Part shown: one piece after another, positions 24,340 to 38,600 of the stretch
Position numbering within the stretch: position 1 is the first letter of the stretch
How the letters are laid out: each line of letters begins with the position of its first letter
Translations under genes and position numbers: made by a program
Notes under the pieces: model-generated
Databases searched by the model: none
What the model saw: only the letters and a program-made list of their open reading frames with translations
What the model was told of the DNA's origin: nothing
DNA from: Acridotheres tristis
Lineage: Eukaryota; Chordata; Aves; Passeriformes; Sturnidae
Assembly: GCA_037013685.1 (NCBI GenBank)
Contig: CM072891.1
Span: 12,004,501 to 12,068,500 of the forward strand
DNA length: 64,000 nt
Direction of reading: 5' to 3'

Positions 24340-25830
24340 CTACATGCTTAAAGCAGCATAGGTATGTTTTCAGTTGACAGGAGAGATGGCAGAGACTAAT
24401 AAAATATGGAAAGAATAACCAAACTTAACAGCTGTATTCTAGTATTGATAAAAGTTAACCCTGTATAACACACAATGGTGTGGCATGGTGCCAACACCTT
24501 CCCCTTAAAGGAAAGACAAGATTATAAAAATCTGTGTACTAATAACAGCTGCTGATTTAAGCTGCAGTGTAAAGGCTGTCTGCTTATAAAAAAAGACATG
24601 GTGGATAAAATGGCAGAGATAGGGGGATAAAAAAAGAAAAATGACTCTGTGTATTAGAAGCTTCTATGAAGGGAATATTCCAGCTTGGGATACAAGGGTA
24701 ACTAATAAAAGCAATCTTATCTTTAGAAGGTAACACAGTAAACTGAACATCCTACTGCAATCTTACAGATACCAATCTGTCTACATTATCTGCACATATA
24801 CATGTGTATTTATGAGTGTCATTTCATGAACTTAAAAAAGTACAGTGTCAAGACTCACAGAAATCATCCTGTAGGATCTGGGCTTACTACAGGGCTTTCA
24901 GTATTCACCATTTACACCATGTCACCAGTAAGACAAGGGATTGGAAAAAACATCAGGAAATAAGTGAGAAAATAGAGAAGTACAATTAATCAGCAAGGTC
25001 ATGAACAATTAAATACCATCTCCTTGTGAGCCTACTGCATGAATAAAAAATGTTCTCAGAACAGTGTCCATAAAGCCAGGGGGCAGCTATTCATGAGAAC
25101 GTGTCCAGTTGCAATGGTGTTCACACTGCATTCAGTACTGCCCATGGTTGCACATTAGTGTAGGTCCTGCCAACACCAGCTCCCTGTCAGGGACAGATGC
25201 ACCTGCTGTTCAGCTCCTCTGAGCTGATGTTACTACAGCACAATGCCAGGCAGGTCACAAAACTCACAGCCAGGACCAGCTGCTACACTGAGAGGAGGTT
25301 TGAGATCTCACTGTATAGTTGGCTTGTTAACTACGTTGACCCCATTACAGGGGCCATGTCAACATGCAGGAGGGGAACTGGCAACACTGGGAAGCCCTTA
25401 ACTGGACAATTTATGAACAGTAAAAACTGGCAAGCAGCACACAGTTTAGACATGCAAGTGTCGACAACAGCATTAACACATCACCCTGACACATCATTGC
25501 TGACATCCCAGCAGTCATCCCAGCTACTGCCCAATGCTGATTGTCTTAGCTCCAGTGATTTCCATTTTACTCCTAATTCTTCCATCCTAGCCAGAAAGCT
25601 TACTGATGTAACAGGCAAATTGCAGTCTTTAGGAAAAGGAGGTGAACTGAATATGGATCAAGGGGAGCATGGTGGTCCTAACCAGACTACTGTTCATCAA
25701 ATTATCAATCCACATACATTGAAATGTGAAGGTGCAGGCTTCTGCTGCATGTATCACCTGGCTACAAGAGAAATTTAGCCAGATAATCCTAAGGTAGCTC
25801 CCACTTGGCATCCTTGGCAATCCTATGCAG
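24340..25830 (+). mobile_element. Decayed endogenous retrovirus relic (internal 3' part plus partial 3' LTR)
   Basis: Two segments match the relic at 56.05-58.3 kb. About 24380-24690 (key shared text: GATTTAAGCTGCAGTGTAAA and CCTTAAAGGAAAG) matches about 57990-58280. About 25643-25820 (shared text TGAACTG at the start and GTATCACCTGGCT) matches the start of the LTR at 56054. A purine tract (AGGAAAAGGAGG, 25631-25642) sits immediately before the TGAACTG, as a polypurine tract precedes a 3' LTR. The LTR appears to be cut short before its TATA box. An open frame of 193 codons (25197-25778) lies between the two matches; it runs into the LTR-like part and I recognise no domain in it. Family assignment (ERV class III-like) is a guess. 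Confidence 0.6.
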
Positions 25831-26094
25831 ACTGCTCACCATGACAGGAAGATGGTAATGTGGAAGAACAACTCTCTTCAGGAAAGAGCCAAATCTATAC
25901 TACATTTTTGTTTTAACTCTGTTTTCAGCCCAAGGCTCCTGCAAACTAGTATTTCTTCAGAGATACTCACATAGGATGCATTTCATACTTTCTTTTCTCC
26001 CTTGCAGTGTGGTTATGGCTGGCAGCATAGACAGCCTTACTTGTTTCTTGTAGATGTGCCACTGCTGCTGCCACTTGACAGACATATCTGGATC

Positions 26095-29000
26095 TGAGAT
26101 TACATTTTGATTTTTATTGAAATACAAAAAGTGCAAACTGTGAAATACAAGATTGGTGCAGATTAAAAGAAAATAAACAGTGTGAACTGTGAAAACTCAG
26201 GCCTGCACCTGATGAACATCAACAAAGAAGGTGGCAAACATCAGCAACAAAAGCAAAGCCAGAATCTTTGCACAGGAACCCCTGTGAATAAAAAAGGAAA
26301 CTGGGACCAAACTGGCCCTCAGCTCTCTCATGTTAGCACACAAGGCATCTGGAAGGCCCCAGAACCCCTGCACCACCCAAAAGCTCTGGTGTCAATTCAC
26401 AGCTTGGGCCATGGAGTGATCAGAGGCCATTAAGACAGCAGGAGGCTTAGCAGAAGGGAATGTTCTAGGTGCTAAAAGCAGGAGGTTGATGCAGAACAAG
26501 TAGCCCTACAGGAAGAAATGGCCAACAGCTAACCTGAAAGGTAAGCCAGGGAAGAGATCCTTGGGCAGCTCTATAGCAAGGAGAAAACTGACACAGACAA
26601 GCGCCTTAATTGTACACCCCGACCTATACAAGGCAGAGAACCCCAGCCTAGGCAGGACCCTGCCCATGTGAGGAGGGAATTTGACCCCCTGGCCTTGGCA
26701 GGTGCAGGCTCTGGTGACCACCCACCTGACACAGGCTGCAGGCAGGCCTGGGCCAGTTCCTTGCTCAGATCACAAGAGGAATATTTCAATACAAGGCATT
26801 CAGGAGAACAGATTGCAAAAACAACTCTGGTTATTGTGCCTGCTCCAGGGCACTCAGCAGCTCCAGCACACGGAGCAGCAGAGTAAAGGGGATATTTACA
26901 GTGGGTTCCTTCCAGGATTTGCAAGCACTTTCCCACCATGAGCAGTAGTAGTTCCCTGAACACTCTCCAAATCTGCTCCCTGCAGGCACTGAACTGGAGC
27001 AGGCTTTTATCCCTGCCTGCAGGGGGTGAACCAGCCTCTATTTTGCTAAAAAAGGAAACGTCATTTCAAGAATTCACTAAAAAAAAAAACCCAAAAACTA
27101 AATCCCCCCCCCAAAAAAACACCCTAAAATAAACTACCAAACTCCAGCCAGAACTTGGACACTTGCAGTATTCCCCACTTTCCCCTGGACAGGAGCTACT
27201 CCAGGACTGCTCCTCTGGCTACTGGGCAGGGAACAGTCCTTGCTGCTCTGCAAGCCCAGAACATGCCACTTTCCCCAGAGAGTGCATAGGGCCAGGCCTC
27301 ATGCACTCAGGCACTTGGATTCCAGGTTGTCGAGCTTGGGCATTTGTCTCAGAAGTTAGCTGGGCTTGCCTTTCCTCTAGGGAGATGAAGGTGAAGCCAG
27401 TGTCACCTGCAGATACAGTCAGAGCACCAAGTCTCCTTCTCCCCCCAACCAAAGCCTCCACAGAGCAGGACACCTGCATGGAAAGAGGGGCTGCACTGGG
27501 CTCCCTAAGCCTCCAAAGTCTTGCCCCTTAAACACTGGGACAAATACACCTCTCTCCACACTAGTCCACCCCAGATTAATTCCTCTACAGCACATCAACC
27601 CTGCTAACTCACTCTAGAAGAGATCACAGATGAATTAGGAGCAGATTATCCCTCCCTCCAAAACATTTACTTAGTTACTGCTGTGAATTGCTCAGGATGA
27701 AACAATTCATATCCTGGTCAAACAGGGAAGGATCCTATTCTTGGAGAAGGGAGACTTGAAGTCAGCAGCCTGGCAGCCTCTATAGGGTAAAGTCTCCCAG
27801 TATCTACAAAGGATCAGGTCCAGTCCTATCTTAGAACATCTCTTGCTCCACTCTTAGTAATGCTCACTTTCTTTTTCACTGCTCTCACCCACGTGTAGGT
27901 GTGTCTGCTCCAAGCCAGCTGGCTGGACCTGTGCTGCCTTGCAGAGCTGCCTACGTTTGCACCCATCTCCATTCCAGAGTTTAACAAAAAGAGCAATCTC
28001 CTTAATTCCTGTAGGAGATGCCACTTACTTTGATTACACCAGGGACACTGACCCTTGGTCAGTGTTTAAAGGCAGGCTAAAATATTAGGAAAAAGCAAGT
28101 TCTATTTAGCATCCAGTAAATTTAAAAAAAAGCAGTTCTGCTTGGTCCTAAAGATTTGTCCCTGAAGCCAGGTGCAGCAGGGAGGTCTGGCCCAGGCACA
28201 CAGGGCACAAGATACAAAGATAAATCACACCAGTGAAGTAAGGCTAGAAGCTCCCTCCTAAAACCCCGACGGGCCCAGGCTGAGGAGAAGGCTCTCTTTT
28301 AGCTCAGGTAATGGGAATGAGGCAACCCAAAGCCAACACAGATGCTGTAACAGCTGCTCCAGGGAGGTTCCACTCCATTCTGAGCCTGCCTTGCAGAGAA
28401 CATGACCTCTCCAGCTGTGCCCAGGGCATACAGGATGCACCTGGCCACATGGCAGGGTGGAAGGTATGAACCCAGGAGGAGACACGGCAAAGACCCTTGG
28501 CATGGAATAGCTGTTCCCTCAGAGCTTTGGCACGAGTGCTCAGCACCTGGGCAGAAATTTGTAATGGTGCACTCCATGGTGAGGTTAGCCCCAGTCCCCA
28601 GACCTTCCCTCAAGGCCATGCTCTCTGTTACACTGTGCTGGGGAAAGTTGTGCTCAAAAAGACAACTAACTAGTCAAGGTGGTCTGTGCCAGTCAGTACA
28701 GACAGATATGCCTGAAGAGGCCTTGTGCTGCTTGCCAGGGCAGATGGTGATCCTCATGGTGTTCAGCAGCTGAGTGCCACCAGGGCACTTGCTCCTGCCA
28801 TTCAGGCTCACCAGCTGTCAAAGGGTCACAGCTGGCCCACATGCACAGCCAGGCCTGGCATGAACCTTCCCAGCCAGGCTGGAAGTGCTGCTGGAGGGAC
28901 AAACACACCTGAGCTGCATACCTACGGGAGGCAAGTCATCCACTACGTCCAGCAAACACTGAATAGTGCCTGGAGTGGGTAACCCTAGAGGGGCTGGGCT

Positions 29001-29673
29001 TTGGGCTGAACTCACCTTCATTGTTTTGGAGTCTGACAGGTAACACGGCCCATTGCTGTGAGCCTGTCCTTCACCTGCCTACTAAAAGCAGGGGGTCTAG
29101 AGTGGTGTTTGCAAGTGCAGGACATGCTGCTACCTGAAGCACAAGGGCTGCTGCTCCCTTCCCTGCTTTAGCTGCCCCTGGGGAAAGGCATGTTCAGTGC
29201 TGAGAAATGGCACTCACAGTAAGAATGTCTCCATCACAAAACCCAGCAAGCCCGCCCCAGCCCAGACAGCCCAGCTGAGGCAAGGAGGGGTGAGCTGGGA
29301 CTAATTGGGAGCTTGAACAAAAAGATCTGTGCTGAGGAAGGGACCAGGAGGGCAGAAAAACTGCACATAAGGGAAGGAGGAAAAGAAGGCAGGTCATCTG
29401 ATAGGGCAAAAGACTGGTGATGAGCCCTGGAGGAGCTGCGCTGGTGGCTTAGACTCCAGTCTCAGCAGGTGGGAGACCAGCTCCCCTGCCCATCCAGAGC
29501 TGCAGGTCTCCTGCTCACTTACTTGCACACTTTCACCATCATCTCCACAGCCCTCACTTTGCTCATCACTCAGAAGATCAATGGTCCCTTTGTACTGGAG
29601 ACAGCTTGGTCACAGCTCCAAGACAAAGAAGGGGGAAGGTGGGCACAGTGTGCAGGTGTGGCCTGGCCTGGAT
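26095..29673 (-). other. ARHGAP1: Probable ARHGAP1 3' UTR
   Basis: Between the ARHGAP1 stop codon (29674-29676) and the first minus-strand AATAAA at 26113-26118 I see no other exon or recognised transposon. An A/C homopolymer-rich patch lies at about 27080-27120 (T/G-rich in the transcript). The length, about 3.6 kb, is long but plausible; an unseen non-canonical poly(A) site could shorten it. Confidence 0.45.
26113..26118 (-). terminator. ARHGAP1: Candidate ARHGAP1 polyadenylation signal
   Basis: TTTATT on the + strand, i.e. AATAAA on the minus strand in the context TTTCAATAAAAATC. It is the only canonical signal I found on this strand downstream of the ARHGAP1 stop and before the retroviral relic. 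Confidence 0.5.
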
Positions 29674-32600
29674 TCAGGCCTCTGCAGCCTCAAACAGCTC
29701 CTTCTGGTGGTCCAGCAGGAATTTGGTAAAGGTATTGATGGGATTGATGGCTTTTAGAGTGATGGCCACATCTTTGGCCCAGAGCAGATTTGGGCCGAAC
29801 ACAACTGCCAGGTTGGTGTTGGTCATCTTGTTTCTGTCACTGTGAGCAGAGACCTATGTGGGAAGGAAAGAGTCCATTGTGAATCCTACAGAATAGCACA
29901 GCACCTGCCCTCTACCCTCCCCAAAGCCAGAAATGACAGACTCAAAGAGAAAACGAGAGGAGAAAAGCTGTCCATAACAACAGGACCAAGAGCATTGTCA
30001 GACAGTATCTCTGCAATTATCTCTACAAGTCCAGAACACCACTCACGATCATCCCTCTTGACTGAATGGCCTTGCAGTGGCTTTCTTGGCAGCAGGAAGT
30101 ACCGTAAAGCAGATCGGAGACCCCTCTTCTACTCAGCGACTTTGTAGTTCTACCTCCACCCTGGGGAGCTTTCAACCTCCCTGGTATAGACCACAGAAGG
30201 TGTATGTCTGCACCTTTTAGGCTGAGGCCTGCCTGCACCTCCGAGCATTACGACAAGCAAATGTTTAGGCTAGTGCTCACCTGCACCAGAAAGGCTGTCA
30301 GTAAACGGAGCACTTGGTAGTTTTCTTCTGGCAAACCCTGGAGTGTTTTGCGAACAACATCCACACGTTTCACCTCTTCCACACCTAAAAAATCAAGAGA
30401 TGGGACAATCCTCAGCACTCAACCAGATAAAGGCCCTATTGGCAGTAACAAAGTATCCCATGCATGTCTCCACTAAAACATATTTGCGCTCATCCAGTGC
30501 AACATTCAGGGAGTAGCACACTTGTTACAACTCACTCTGGAAGCTGACAACATGGCTGTAGAGGCCAAAAGTGAGGAGGGGCTCAGGTAGCTCCCTCAAG
30601 AAGGTCTTGAGAATCACAGCAGGGAGGTGGATATCTTCATACTCCTGGAAATCTACAGGCACACCTGAGAAAGTAGAGCAGAGACTAAGTGCTCGCTGGC
30701 CAAAGCAGCACCTCCTCCAGACAAAGGACAGAACATGATGGTCAGAGCCCAAAACTAAGGAAGGGGTATTTTGAAGAATACAGAACCCTGAAATACCACA
30801 TCTTCTAACAGAGTGGAAAAATATGTCCCAAAATCATACACAAAGCAGTGCTGAATCCAGCACTACATCTGTAGAAGGCATCAAATGAAACATGACTAAG
30901 TTTCATCCTGGTCATCTTCAGTCTCTTCAGTATAACCAGAGCAAGATGGCATATCCCACCCCAAGAAACAGAAACTTTCAGGGGAAAAAAAAGGGTAGAA
31001 TAAGGAGAAAAGGAGAATATGAGTGGGAAGGAATATGCTTTCCACACAGCAGAAGTACCAGATACTTTTCCCTTGCAATTCAGCTCATACCCCAAGGTGA
31101 GGCCTCACCTACAAACCTATCAGAGAAGGAGAGGATCCATGATGGACTAGTTCCAACACAGCTGCAGCTGGACAGTAGTAATTAGGGAATGAGAGGGGCT
31201 CTGATGTGTTTGGGCACTTACCCATATTGTATTTTTGCTGGACCTCTCTGACAACCTGTGTATTTGCTGATCTCCGGAAAATCCCCTCTGTATTAAGAGC
31301 TGTAAAGTGACAGCAGATGGAGAAGAAAAAAATCAGCCATGTGAAGAGTCTTTAAAAATGCTGACCTTAAAAGTTATAAATCCATGCTGTGGGGCATTCA
31401 GACAGATATCAACAAGCCTCTTTTTTAGAGTGCCACAATTCTTTCTGCTTCCACTATCACACAAAGGATACAAGGAGCATTTGGCTACTTTTATACAAGT
31501 GGGAACATGGACTCCTGAAAAAGTTCTCCTAAGCCTTCCACAATCTCACCTGAAGGCTAACTCACCTAGTTCAGGCTTTACACCCAATTCTAGACTGCCA
31601 CTCTTCTTTATCTTACCACTGTCTTGATGGGAGCTTGGACAGAATGGAGGTCACTGATTGCAGCTTCCCCAAACACTTACCATGCTCCTGCAAGTGAGCA
31701 ATGGTGTCTCTGACCACCAGAGGAACAGGAGACTGATCAGGGCTCTTCTCCCTGAGACTGCAGCAAGAAACAAGAGGTTACACGACTGCTACACAGGACT
31801 GGTCCTGGCCTACATGAAGCTTCCAACTCTTGAATTTGCCCATACAAGCTGTACTACGTATGACCTTGCTATCCCCATCCCTGGTTCAGCCATTATTCCA
31901 ACCTTCTATACTCTTCACCTATCATGTTACATCATGGACTGGAGCAACTATGAGCTCATTACTAGACCACCGGAATGTTTTTCCATCTTCTGTAAAAATC
32001 TCAGCCTGTGTATGCCAAGGCAAAGGGTTTCCCAGAGGGCAAGGATGCTAGGTATGAATCAGGTGAAAAGGGTTAGGCTTCCTTTTTCCTTTCCCATAGG
32101 ACCAAGAGCAGAAAGAAGCTGACACATAAGAAAAAAAAAATTTGGCCTCCACATTCCTGTGACAGAAGATTTATCAACAAAATGGCTGTCAGGGAAAACC
32201 TCATGATGCCAAGGTGCTCACTGCCACCCTCACATTCGATTGTCCAGACCACTGATATCTTGGAGCTGTTCACCCCTCCCAGGCTGCTAACAAGCTCAGG
32301 CACCACAGCATCAAGGCAAACACCATCTGGAAAAGTTGCACTGAAGCTGGGGAATGTGTTCCCAGACTGTCTCAGAGGATGTGTCTAGCTACATAGTACT
32401 GGCTCCTCCTCATTCCCTGGAGAGGCAAAATCACACTCAGAGCTAAAAATACCTTAAACACTTAGTATCACCAGCCCTTGCCAGTGTCTGTGTTTGCCTT
32501 TGTAACTGTACAGGAATGGGGAGTGGGATTCACTACAAGGGTGAATAGAGGTGCTTTTAAAATAGAATTTATGATTTGGAAAACAACTAAGAAACAAATC

Positions 32601-35600
32601 TGCAGCACTGCTCAAAGTAGGACTCAAAAAGAGTCCTAAAGAGACCTCTGTCAGCCTCCTACAGACTTCTTTTGCTTAAAAGGAATTTTCTAGGGCCATA
32701 TAGCTGTTCCCATGACCCTTATTTTGCTCCTCCTTTAGTGACCCTAAGTTGCAAAAACAATCTAACCCAGGGATCAAGAGGGTGGAACTGAACTGAGTTA
32801 GTCAGGATCTGGACATGAGCACGGAGTTCCTCAGGAAAATGATTAAAGTTTCGTAGGAAGTCTGAACTGCAAGAAATTTTGCAGCCATTTTCTGCTGTTG
32901 TTCAGTAATAAATACAGTGACCTCATATCAAGCAAGTTAGGGCAAAAGCAACACAGTCTAGAAATACTCACTGCTGTAGGGAGACTCCAAACTGCTGGTT
33001 TGGCAGTGGTGGGCGTGGGGGTGTTGGCTTCTGGGGCACTTGCAAAGGTTTCTGCAGGGATCTCAGGTATTCATCATACCTGCAGCAAAACACAGACCAG
33101 TAAAAAGCCACTCCACCTCCCAGAAAGTGCATGAACCCAGCACTGCACACCCACTGGTAACAGCACCAGACTAGTATGGTCGATTACACTTATGCAAAAC
33201 CACCACAGGCAGCTCTGGAACACAAGAACAAACAGCTGGTTGCCAGGAAAAAAGCAGGACGAAAAGGAGTATCTATCTGTAATCAAGAGTTGGAGTAGCT
33301 GAGTAACAGCATGGGCAGGAGGCCAGGACAGCACTCTGGTAGGACTGAGATTATGGCAACTTTGGGAAGCCCCAAAGACAAGCGGAGCACTGCAGAATGA
33401 GCTAAGCAGGTGCCCAGAGAACAGATGCACACCATCAGCTCCAGGTCAGTGTTAAGGTCAGTATCCTGCAGAAAGTCCCCAGGGGGTGAGTGGGAGATGC
33501 AGGATTGGTGCTCCACTGGGGGAGGATTTTTAACTCAGACAGAACAGGGACCAAGGACATACAGGAAGGACTATAGAGAGAAACCAGTCTTAAAGGCAAC
33601 TTGTCACCACACCCTGCAAAAACACTGCCTGAGTAGAACAATCTCCTCCTTCCCTTGCCAATCTTTACAAAAAGTCCCCTCTCACAGAGCCCTAAGCAAG
33701 GAGGAGACAAGCATTATTCTCACTTCAGTACTTGGCTTGGGATCCCCAGCTGTTCCAGCTTCACATACTCCTCCAGCTCACTAAGGTAATTCACATAAAA
33801 AATCTTTCGTCCAAATTTAAAGCTGAAAAACAAGAGAAAAGTAGATACATGAGTCATTGGGAAATCCAGTAACAGAAGTGACTTCTTACAGAAAAGGAGA
33901 GCAGGGGGCTGCAAGAAACGTCAGTGGGGCAAAGGGTAGGTATGGCTGAGCAGCAGAGATGTCACCCACATTGCTCTCCCACTCCATCTATTTTACCAGG
34001 AGATGCAAAGACTTTCCAAGATACATTAGAAGCCCCAGCAGCAGCAGGCTCCCTCAAACGCTGGATTTCTTCTTCCTATGTTCAGCAGTAGGCTTGAGAA
34101 GATTTTGCTCCCAATTATTTCACAGATTTCAGTATCACAATAAATTAAATATTTGAGCTGCAGAGCCTACAACTTTTTACTTCTACTTGGCTGGAGAGAA
34201 AAGCAGTAGCACAGAGCTGCAAACTCTCTAGGTTCCTAGAGAGGTATTTCTGAGCTCAGAAGTGGAGGAGATAGAAAAAGATGAGACACTCCAGGCTTGG
34301 CAGCCTAGGCTCAGCTTGTGCCCCTCTGAGAATGCCCCACTGCTCCCCTGCAGTGTGAGCATGCAGGTGAGTGTCCAGCAGTGCTTCCTTCCTACCTGAT
34401 CAGAGGCTTGAAGAGTATCAGCAGGGTCTTGATGAACATGGTTGGGTGCACAATATACAAGGCTTTGATGTTCTTCTTGTACCTGTCAAGAGAAGCCCAG
34501 TAATGACAAGCTGCACTTTAAGCAGAGGAGCCAACCTTTCCACAAGATTAAGGCATCCTGGTTGCTTCATCCCTTTTGCACTGAGCCTCACCACATCCCA
34601 GCACCCATGACCTCTGCTCTCCCATGCTCTGTAGCTGTGTCAGGCCACTCAGCAGCCTAAGGGCATGCTACCCTGTATTCCAAGATTTATCTAAAAGCAG
34701 TGAGCTGCATCCCCAGGAACCTACAATTATACCATGGGGCTGACACACTTGCACCAGGTCCCGGGTTTGCTGCTTGCCTATTGGCTTAAAGGATGTAACT
34801 ACAGAAGGAGCTGTTTATCCTATGATTCAGTCTGCATTAAACAACAATCCATCTCCTTAAGTAGGAGAATAAGTGACAGTAAATTATGATCACCAAGCGA
34901 CACAGGGGGCCTAGGGAAGATCTCTGTGTTAGGCTACAGAACAGCACGTAACAGCCCTGCTTGCTGCAGCTTTACTCACTTGCGATCAAATTCCCTGTAG
35001 GCGTCCCGCAACCAGCTCAGGGATGGCTTGTTCTCACTGGTCAGGCCATGGTGCAGGTACACCAGAGTGTAATCACTCTCCACATACTGGTCCAGTGTGA
35101 ATTTCAGGTACCTGAGAAGAAAGAACTGATGAACTCACTTTGTGCTCTGCTAAAGAAAGGCTCTTTTTGTGTCCCATAACAGAGGATTTGCATCTCCAGC
35201 AATGGAAGTAAGCACTTGGGAGGATATGACCAGCTAAAGAATGGATCTGAAGATCTACTGCAGATGGATCTGTCCCCAGGAATCCAGCAGCTGAGAATTA
35301 GATCAGATTTAAGAAATTAAGAGCAGCCTACTAAGGCTCTACTTACCCCAGCAGTTTCACATGATCTAGTTGATGACTTGGGGGCATCCGGCAGGCACTG
35401 AACAAAATGACTTTTCTTCCATATTTGTCATCACCTGCAGATAAAATGCCAGAGATTACAGGAAGTTAAGGACTTCACTGTGGTCTTGGCAGCAAGGGGT
35501 AAAGAAAGAATGAGAAATCATCATAACAAGGCACAGCTGCCAGCAAAACTAAATCTGATTTTCAGCAGTTATCATGGGCCTAGTGTGGAAGCAGAAACCT

Positions 35601-38600
35601 GAACACCAAGGGCTTGGCAAGTCAACAATGAGAATGAAGAACAGATTCCCTGCTCCAGCCCTGAAACGAGAGGAAAGACTGGAAGCCAGGATACCTTGGG
35701 GCACATAGGGATGGAGGCAAGTACATAGCAGAGTGCTCAGAGCATTAATCCTGCAAAGCTGTCCCTGTCACTGCTCCTAATGCACATGTGTCCAGGGAGG
35801 CACAGCCCCTCACTGGCACAGTAACTCCTTCCACCCTGCACACAGACCCAGTGTGGTGCATCCATTTCTTGCTTCACCTGAAGCTTAGTCCTGCACATGG
35901 AACACAGGCCATTTCATACCCTGGAAACCAAGAAATTCCTAGAAAAAGAGCAGTTCCAGTTGCATCCCAAAGATGAGAAACAAGCATCATCATAAGTCTC
36001 TTCTACAGACGGGCCAAGCAGGGCTGCTGGATTCTCCAGGGGGATTGAAGGGTAAGCTCTTCACTGCTTCCTAGATTTTCCATCCACAGAGAGATTTTTC
36101 CAGTCTGAGACGGAAGGAGCTGCAAAGTGCAGCGCAACAAAGCGTTCTTTGTAAAAGCCATGCTTTACAGAAGCCATTGCAGAAAACAGTCCCCATCACA
36201 TTGGAGCCAAATAACCCATAAAGCAGCATCATGTCACAGAGGACACTCCCAGCCACCACTTGAGGCTTCAGAGACAACAAGCCAAGTTTTCCCCAAAGCA
36301 ATTCTTCAACCGTCAGTGGACTTCTGCCAGCAGAGATCTCAGCCCCATGAACAAAGCCCGAGCAGACACACATGGCCAAGCTTAGCAGACATGCTGGGGA
36401 ATAGAGAGATTTGGATAAGTAAGAACCAGGTCACAAATCTTGCAGACATACAGAGTTTGAGGGAAAGTCTGATTCTCTCCCAGACATAACACTCAATCCA
36501 TTTTCACAAAGATGATTTCTTTATAGCAGCAGTGGAGATGAAATGGTTCCTTTAGTATGAAGGGTGAAAGTCTTCCCACCTTTTTAGCTACTCACCCTGC
36601 TCTGAAACCTGTGTTTTCTTGTCAAGCAGAGAGTGCAACCGTGAATGGGGCTGTTGAGGTTATACTCAACAATACCCTCCTTACTCCCACATGGTAAACC
36701 ATTTCACACAGACCACAGCACAGAAAAGCAGCAAGGATCACTGCTTATGCAGGACAGACCCGCAATACATCATTCCTCTTGAAATAAATCCTTTTCCCAG
36801 CGTGGATTTACAATATTCATGCAGCCATTTTCTTACCGTTGCACAGGCTCTGGTCCTCAACTACCACTTGGCTACACTTGCCATGCAGTAACTGAGGTCT
36901 CGGAATAGCAAACCTGCTATGTCTGGGAACACTGCCTGTTAGTACCAGATGGCCACCTGGTGCTGCAAATGGCAGCCAGAGAACTCATACACACCAGCCA
37001 TGACACTAACATGCCACCAGCCCTCTTTTACCCTCATCTAGCCAGAACAGATTCTCTTGCTACTTGTTCATTTTTATTTTCACCTTGCAAGTCTCATTTT
37101 CAAGAGACTCACCAGACAACACAGGATTTACTGATGCACACAAGCCAGATATTCTACCAAAGCTAAGGACACCGTGGCAGCACTAGGTACGGACCAGGAA
37201 AGGGGTGGCAGAGGCCATCACACTGACACACACATGCGCAGATACGGGGCACTTAGGGAGGACGCGTGACCTGGAATGCAGGACTAGGAGAGAGTGATGC
37301 AAGGTTTATCTGGAACAACTGGATACAGTCACAGCCAGGCAACAAGACCAATATCACATTGTATATCCCATGGTAGCCCACTCTCTGCCTAGCCCAGAGT
37401 TTCTTGGTAGCCTGCTATGAACTTAGGGCCAGGTCTAATGTAATAGAGTTGTCTAAAAGACTTGGCAGGTTACAAAGTCCTGGGAAGGAACATGGCATAT
37501 TGTGACCCTTCCCATTGGTCTTGAGAACTCATGTCTCTATCTGAAGGACAAAGGGTCCTGCCTGTATAAAGCAGCAAGAAGATGCAGCATTTGAGAATCT
37601 GTTGAGTTTTATAGTCACGAAAGAGAATGGTCAGAAAGACAAGAGGTCATTGCAGAGCTCTATGCTAAATTCAGAACAGGTGATATTTTCAGTTAACTGA
37701 GAGGCTGCATGTCACATCAGAGTGGATGGTCTGAGGGCCAGATGTAGACTGCAAGCTTAATCACGGCAGGCCTTTGTGGTGTGCACTACAGCACCACATT
37801 CGTGCCATGTTGTGGGTGGCCATACACTCAGCTCAGGCTTTTGGGCACAGATTATCAGACCTGACAAGTCACAATTCAGGAATGACATACCTTAAATAGC
37901 TTTCTCTGAAATGACATAAAAGCCTACAGCAAGGCCCATGCAAAGTCTACAGTCTTGTTCCTTATATAGCCTCGGTGAAAACGTCTGGGATTGCTGGTAA
38001 AGAATAAACAGACAATCCATGATTCTGCCAAAGGGGAGATGGCATGTATCCCCTGGACAATTTCCAGGACCAAGTACATCAAAAGATAATCTACAGTGCC
38101 CTGGATGCCTGAAAAAGGAGTGGCCTGCTTTGCCTTCCAAATCAGAATGAATTTATGCATGAGACCTACAAAGGAACCAGCATGCCCTTTTCTGAGTTCT
38201 GGGTTTTGCTCCAGTTTCATCATTGAGCTCAGCCTGTTGACACAGAAACTTTCAGAACCATCAACTGCCAATTTTGTTTCTGCCTGACATATATCTGATC
38301 AGTGTCCTTGCTCCAGACATGACAATATCAAAAATTCAGCATCAAAGCTGAACAATCAGTTGCTCCAATTTACAAACAAGAACCTAAAGCCCATTCCATG
38401 CATTCTTGTTGGAGGAAACTACCTTCAGGTGGCCCCTCTACCTCCTGCAGAACAGATTCTTATCAGGTTTGGTCTTTCCCACATGCTCCATCCCTTGTAC
38501 TATTTGCTTTCCTGTTTGCAGTATTAATCTTATGTATCTAGGTTTTCATCCCTTGTTTGCAATTGCAAATAGCTGAAGTTTCCAATGAACACAACTACAG

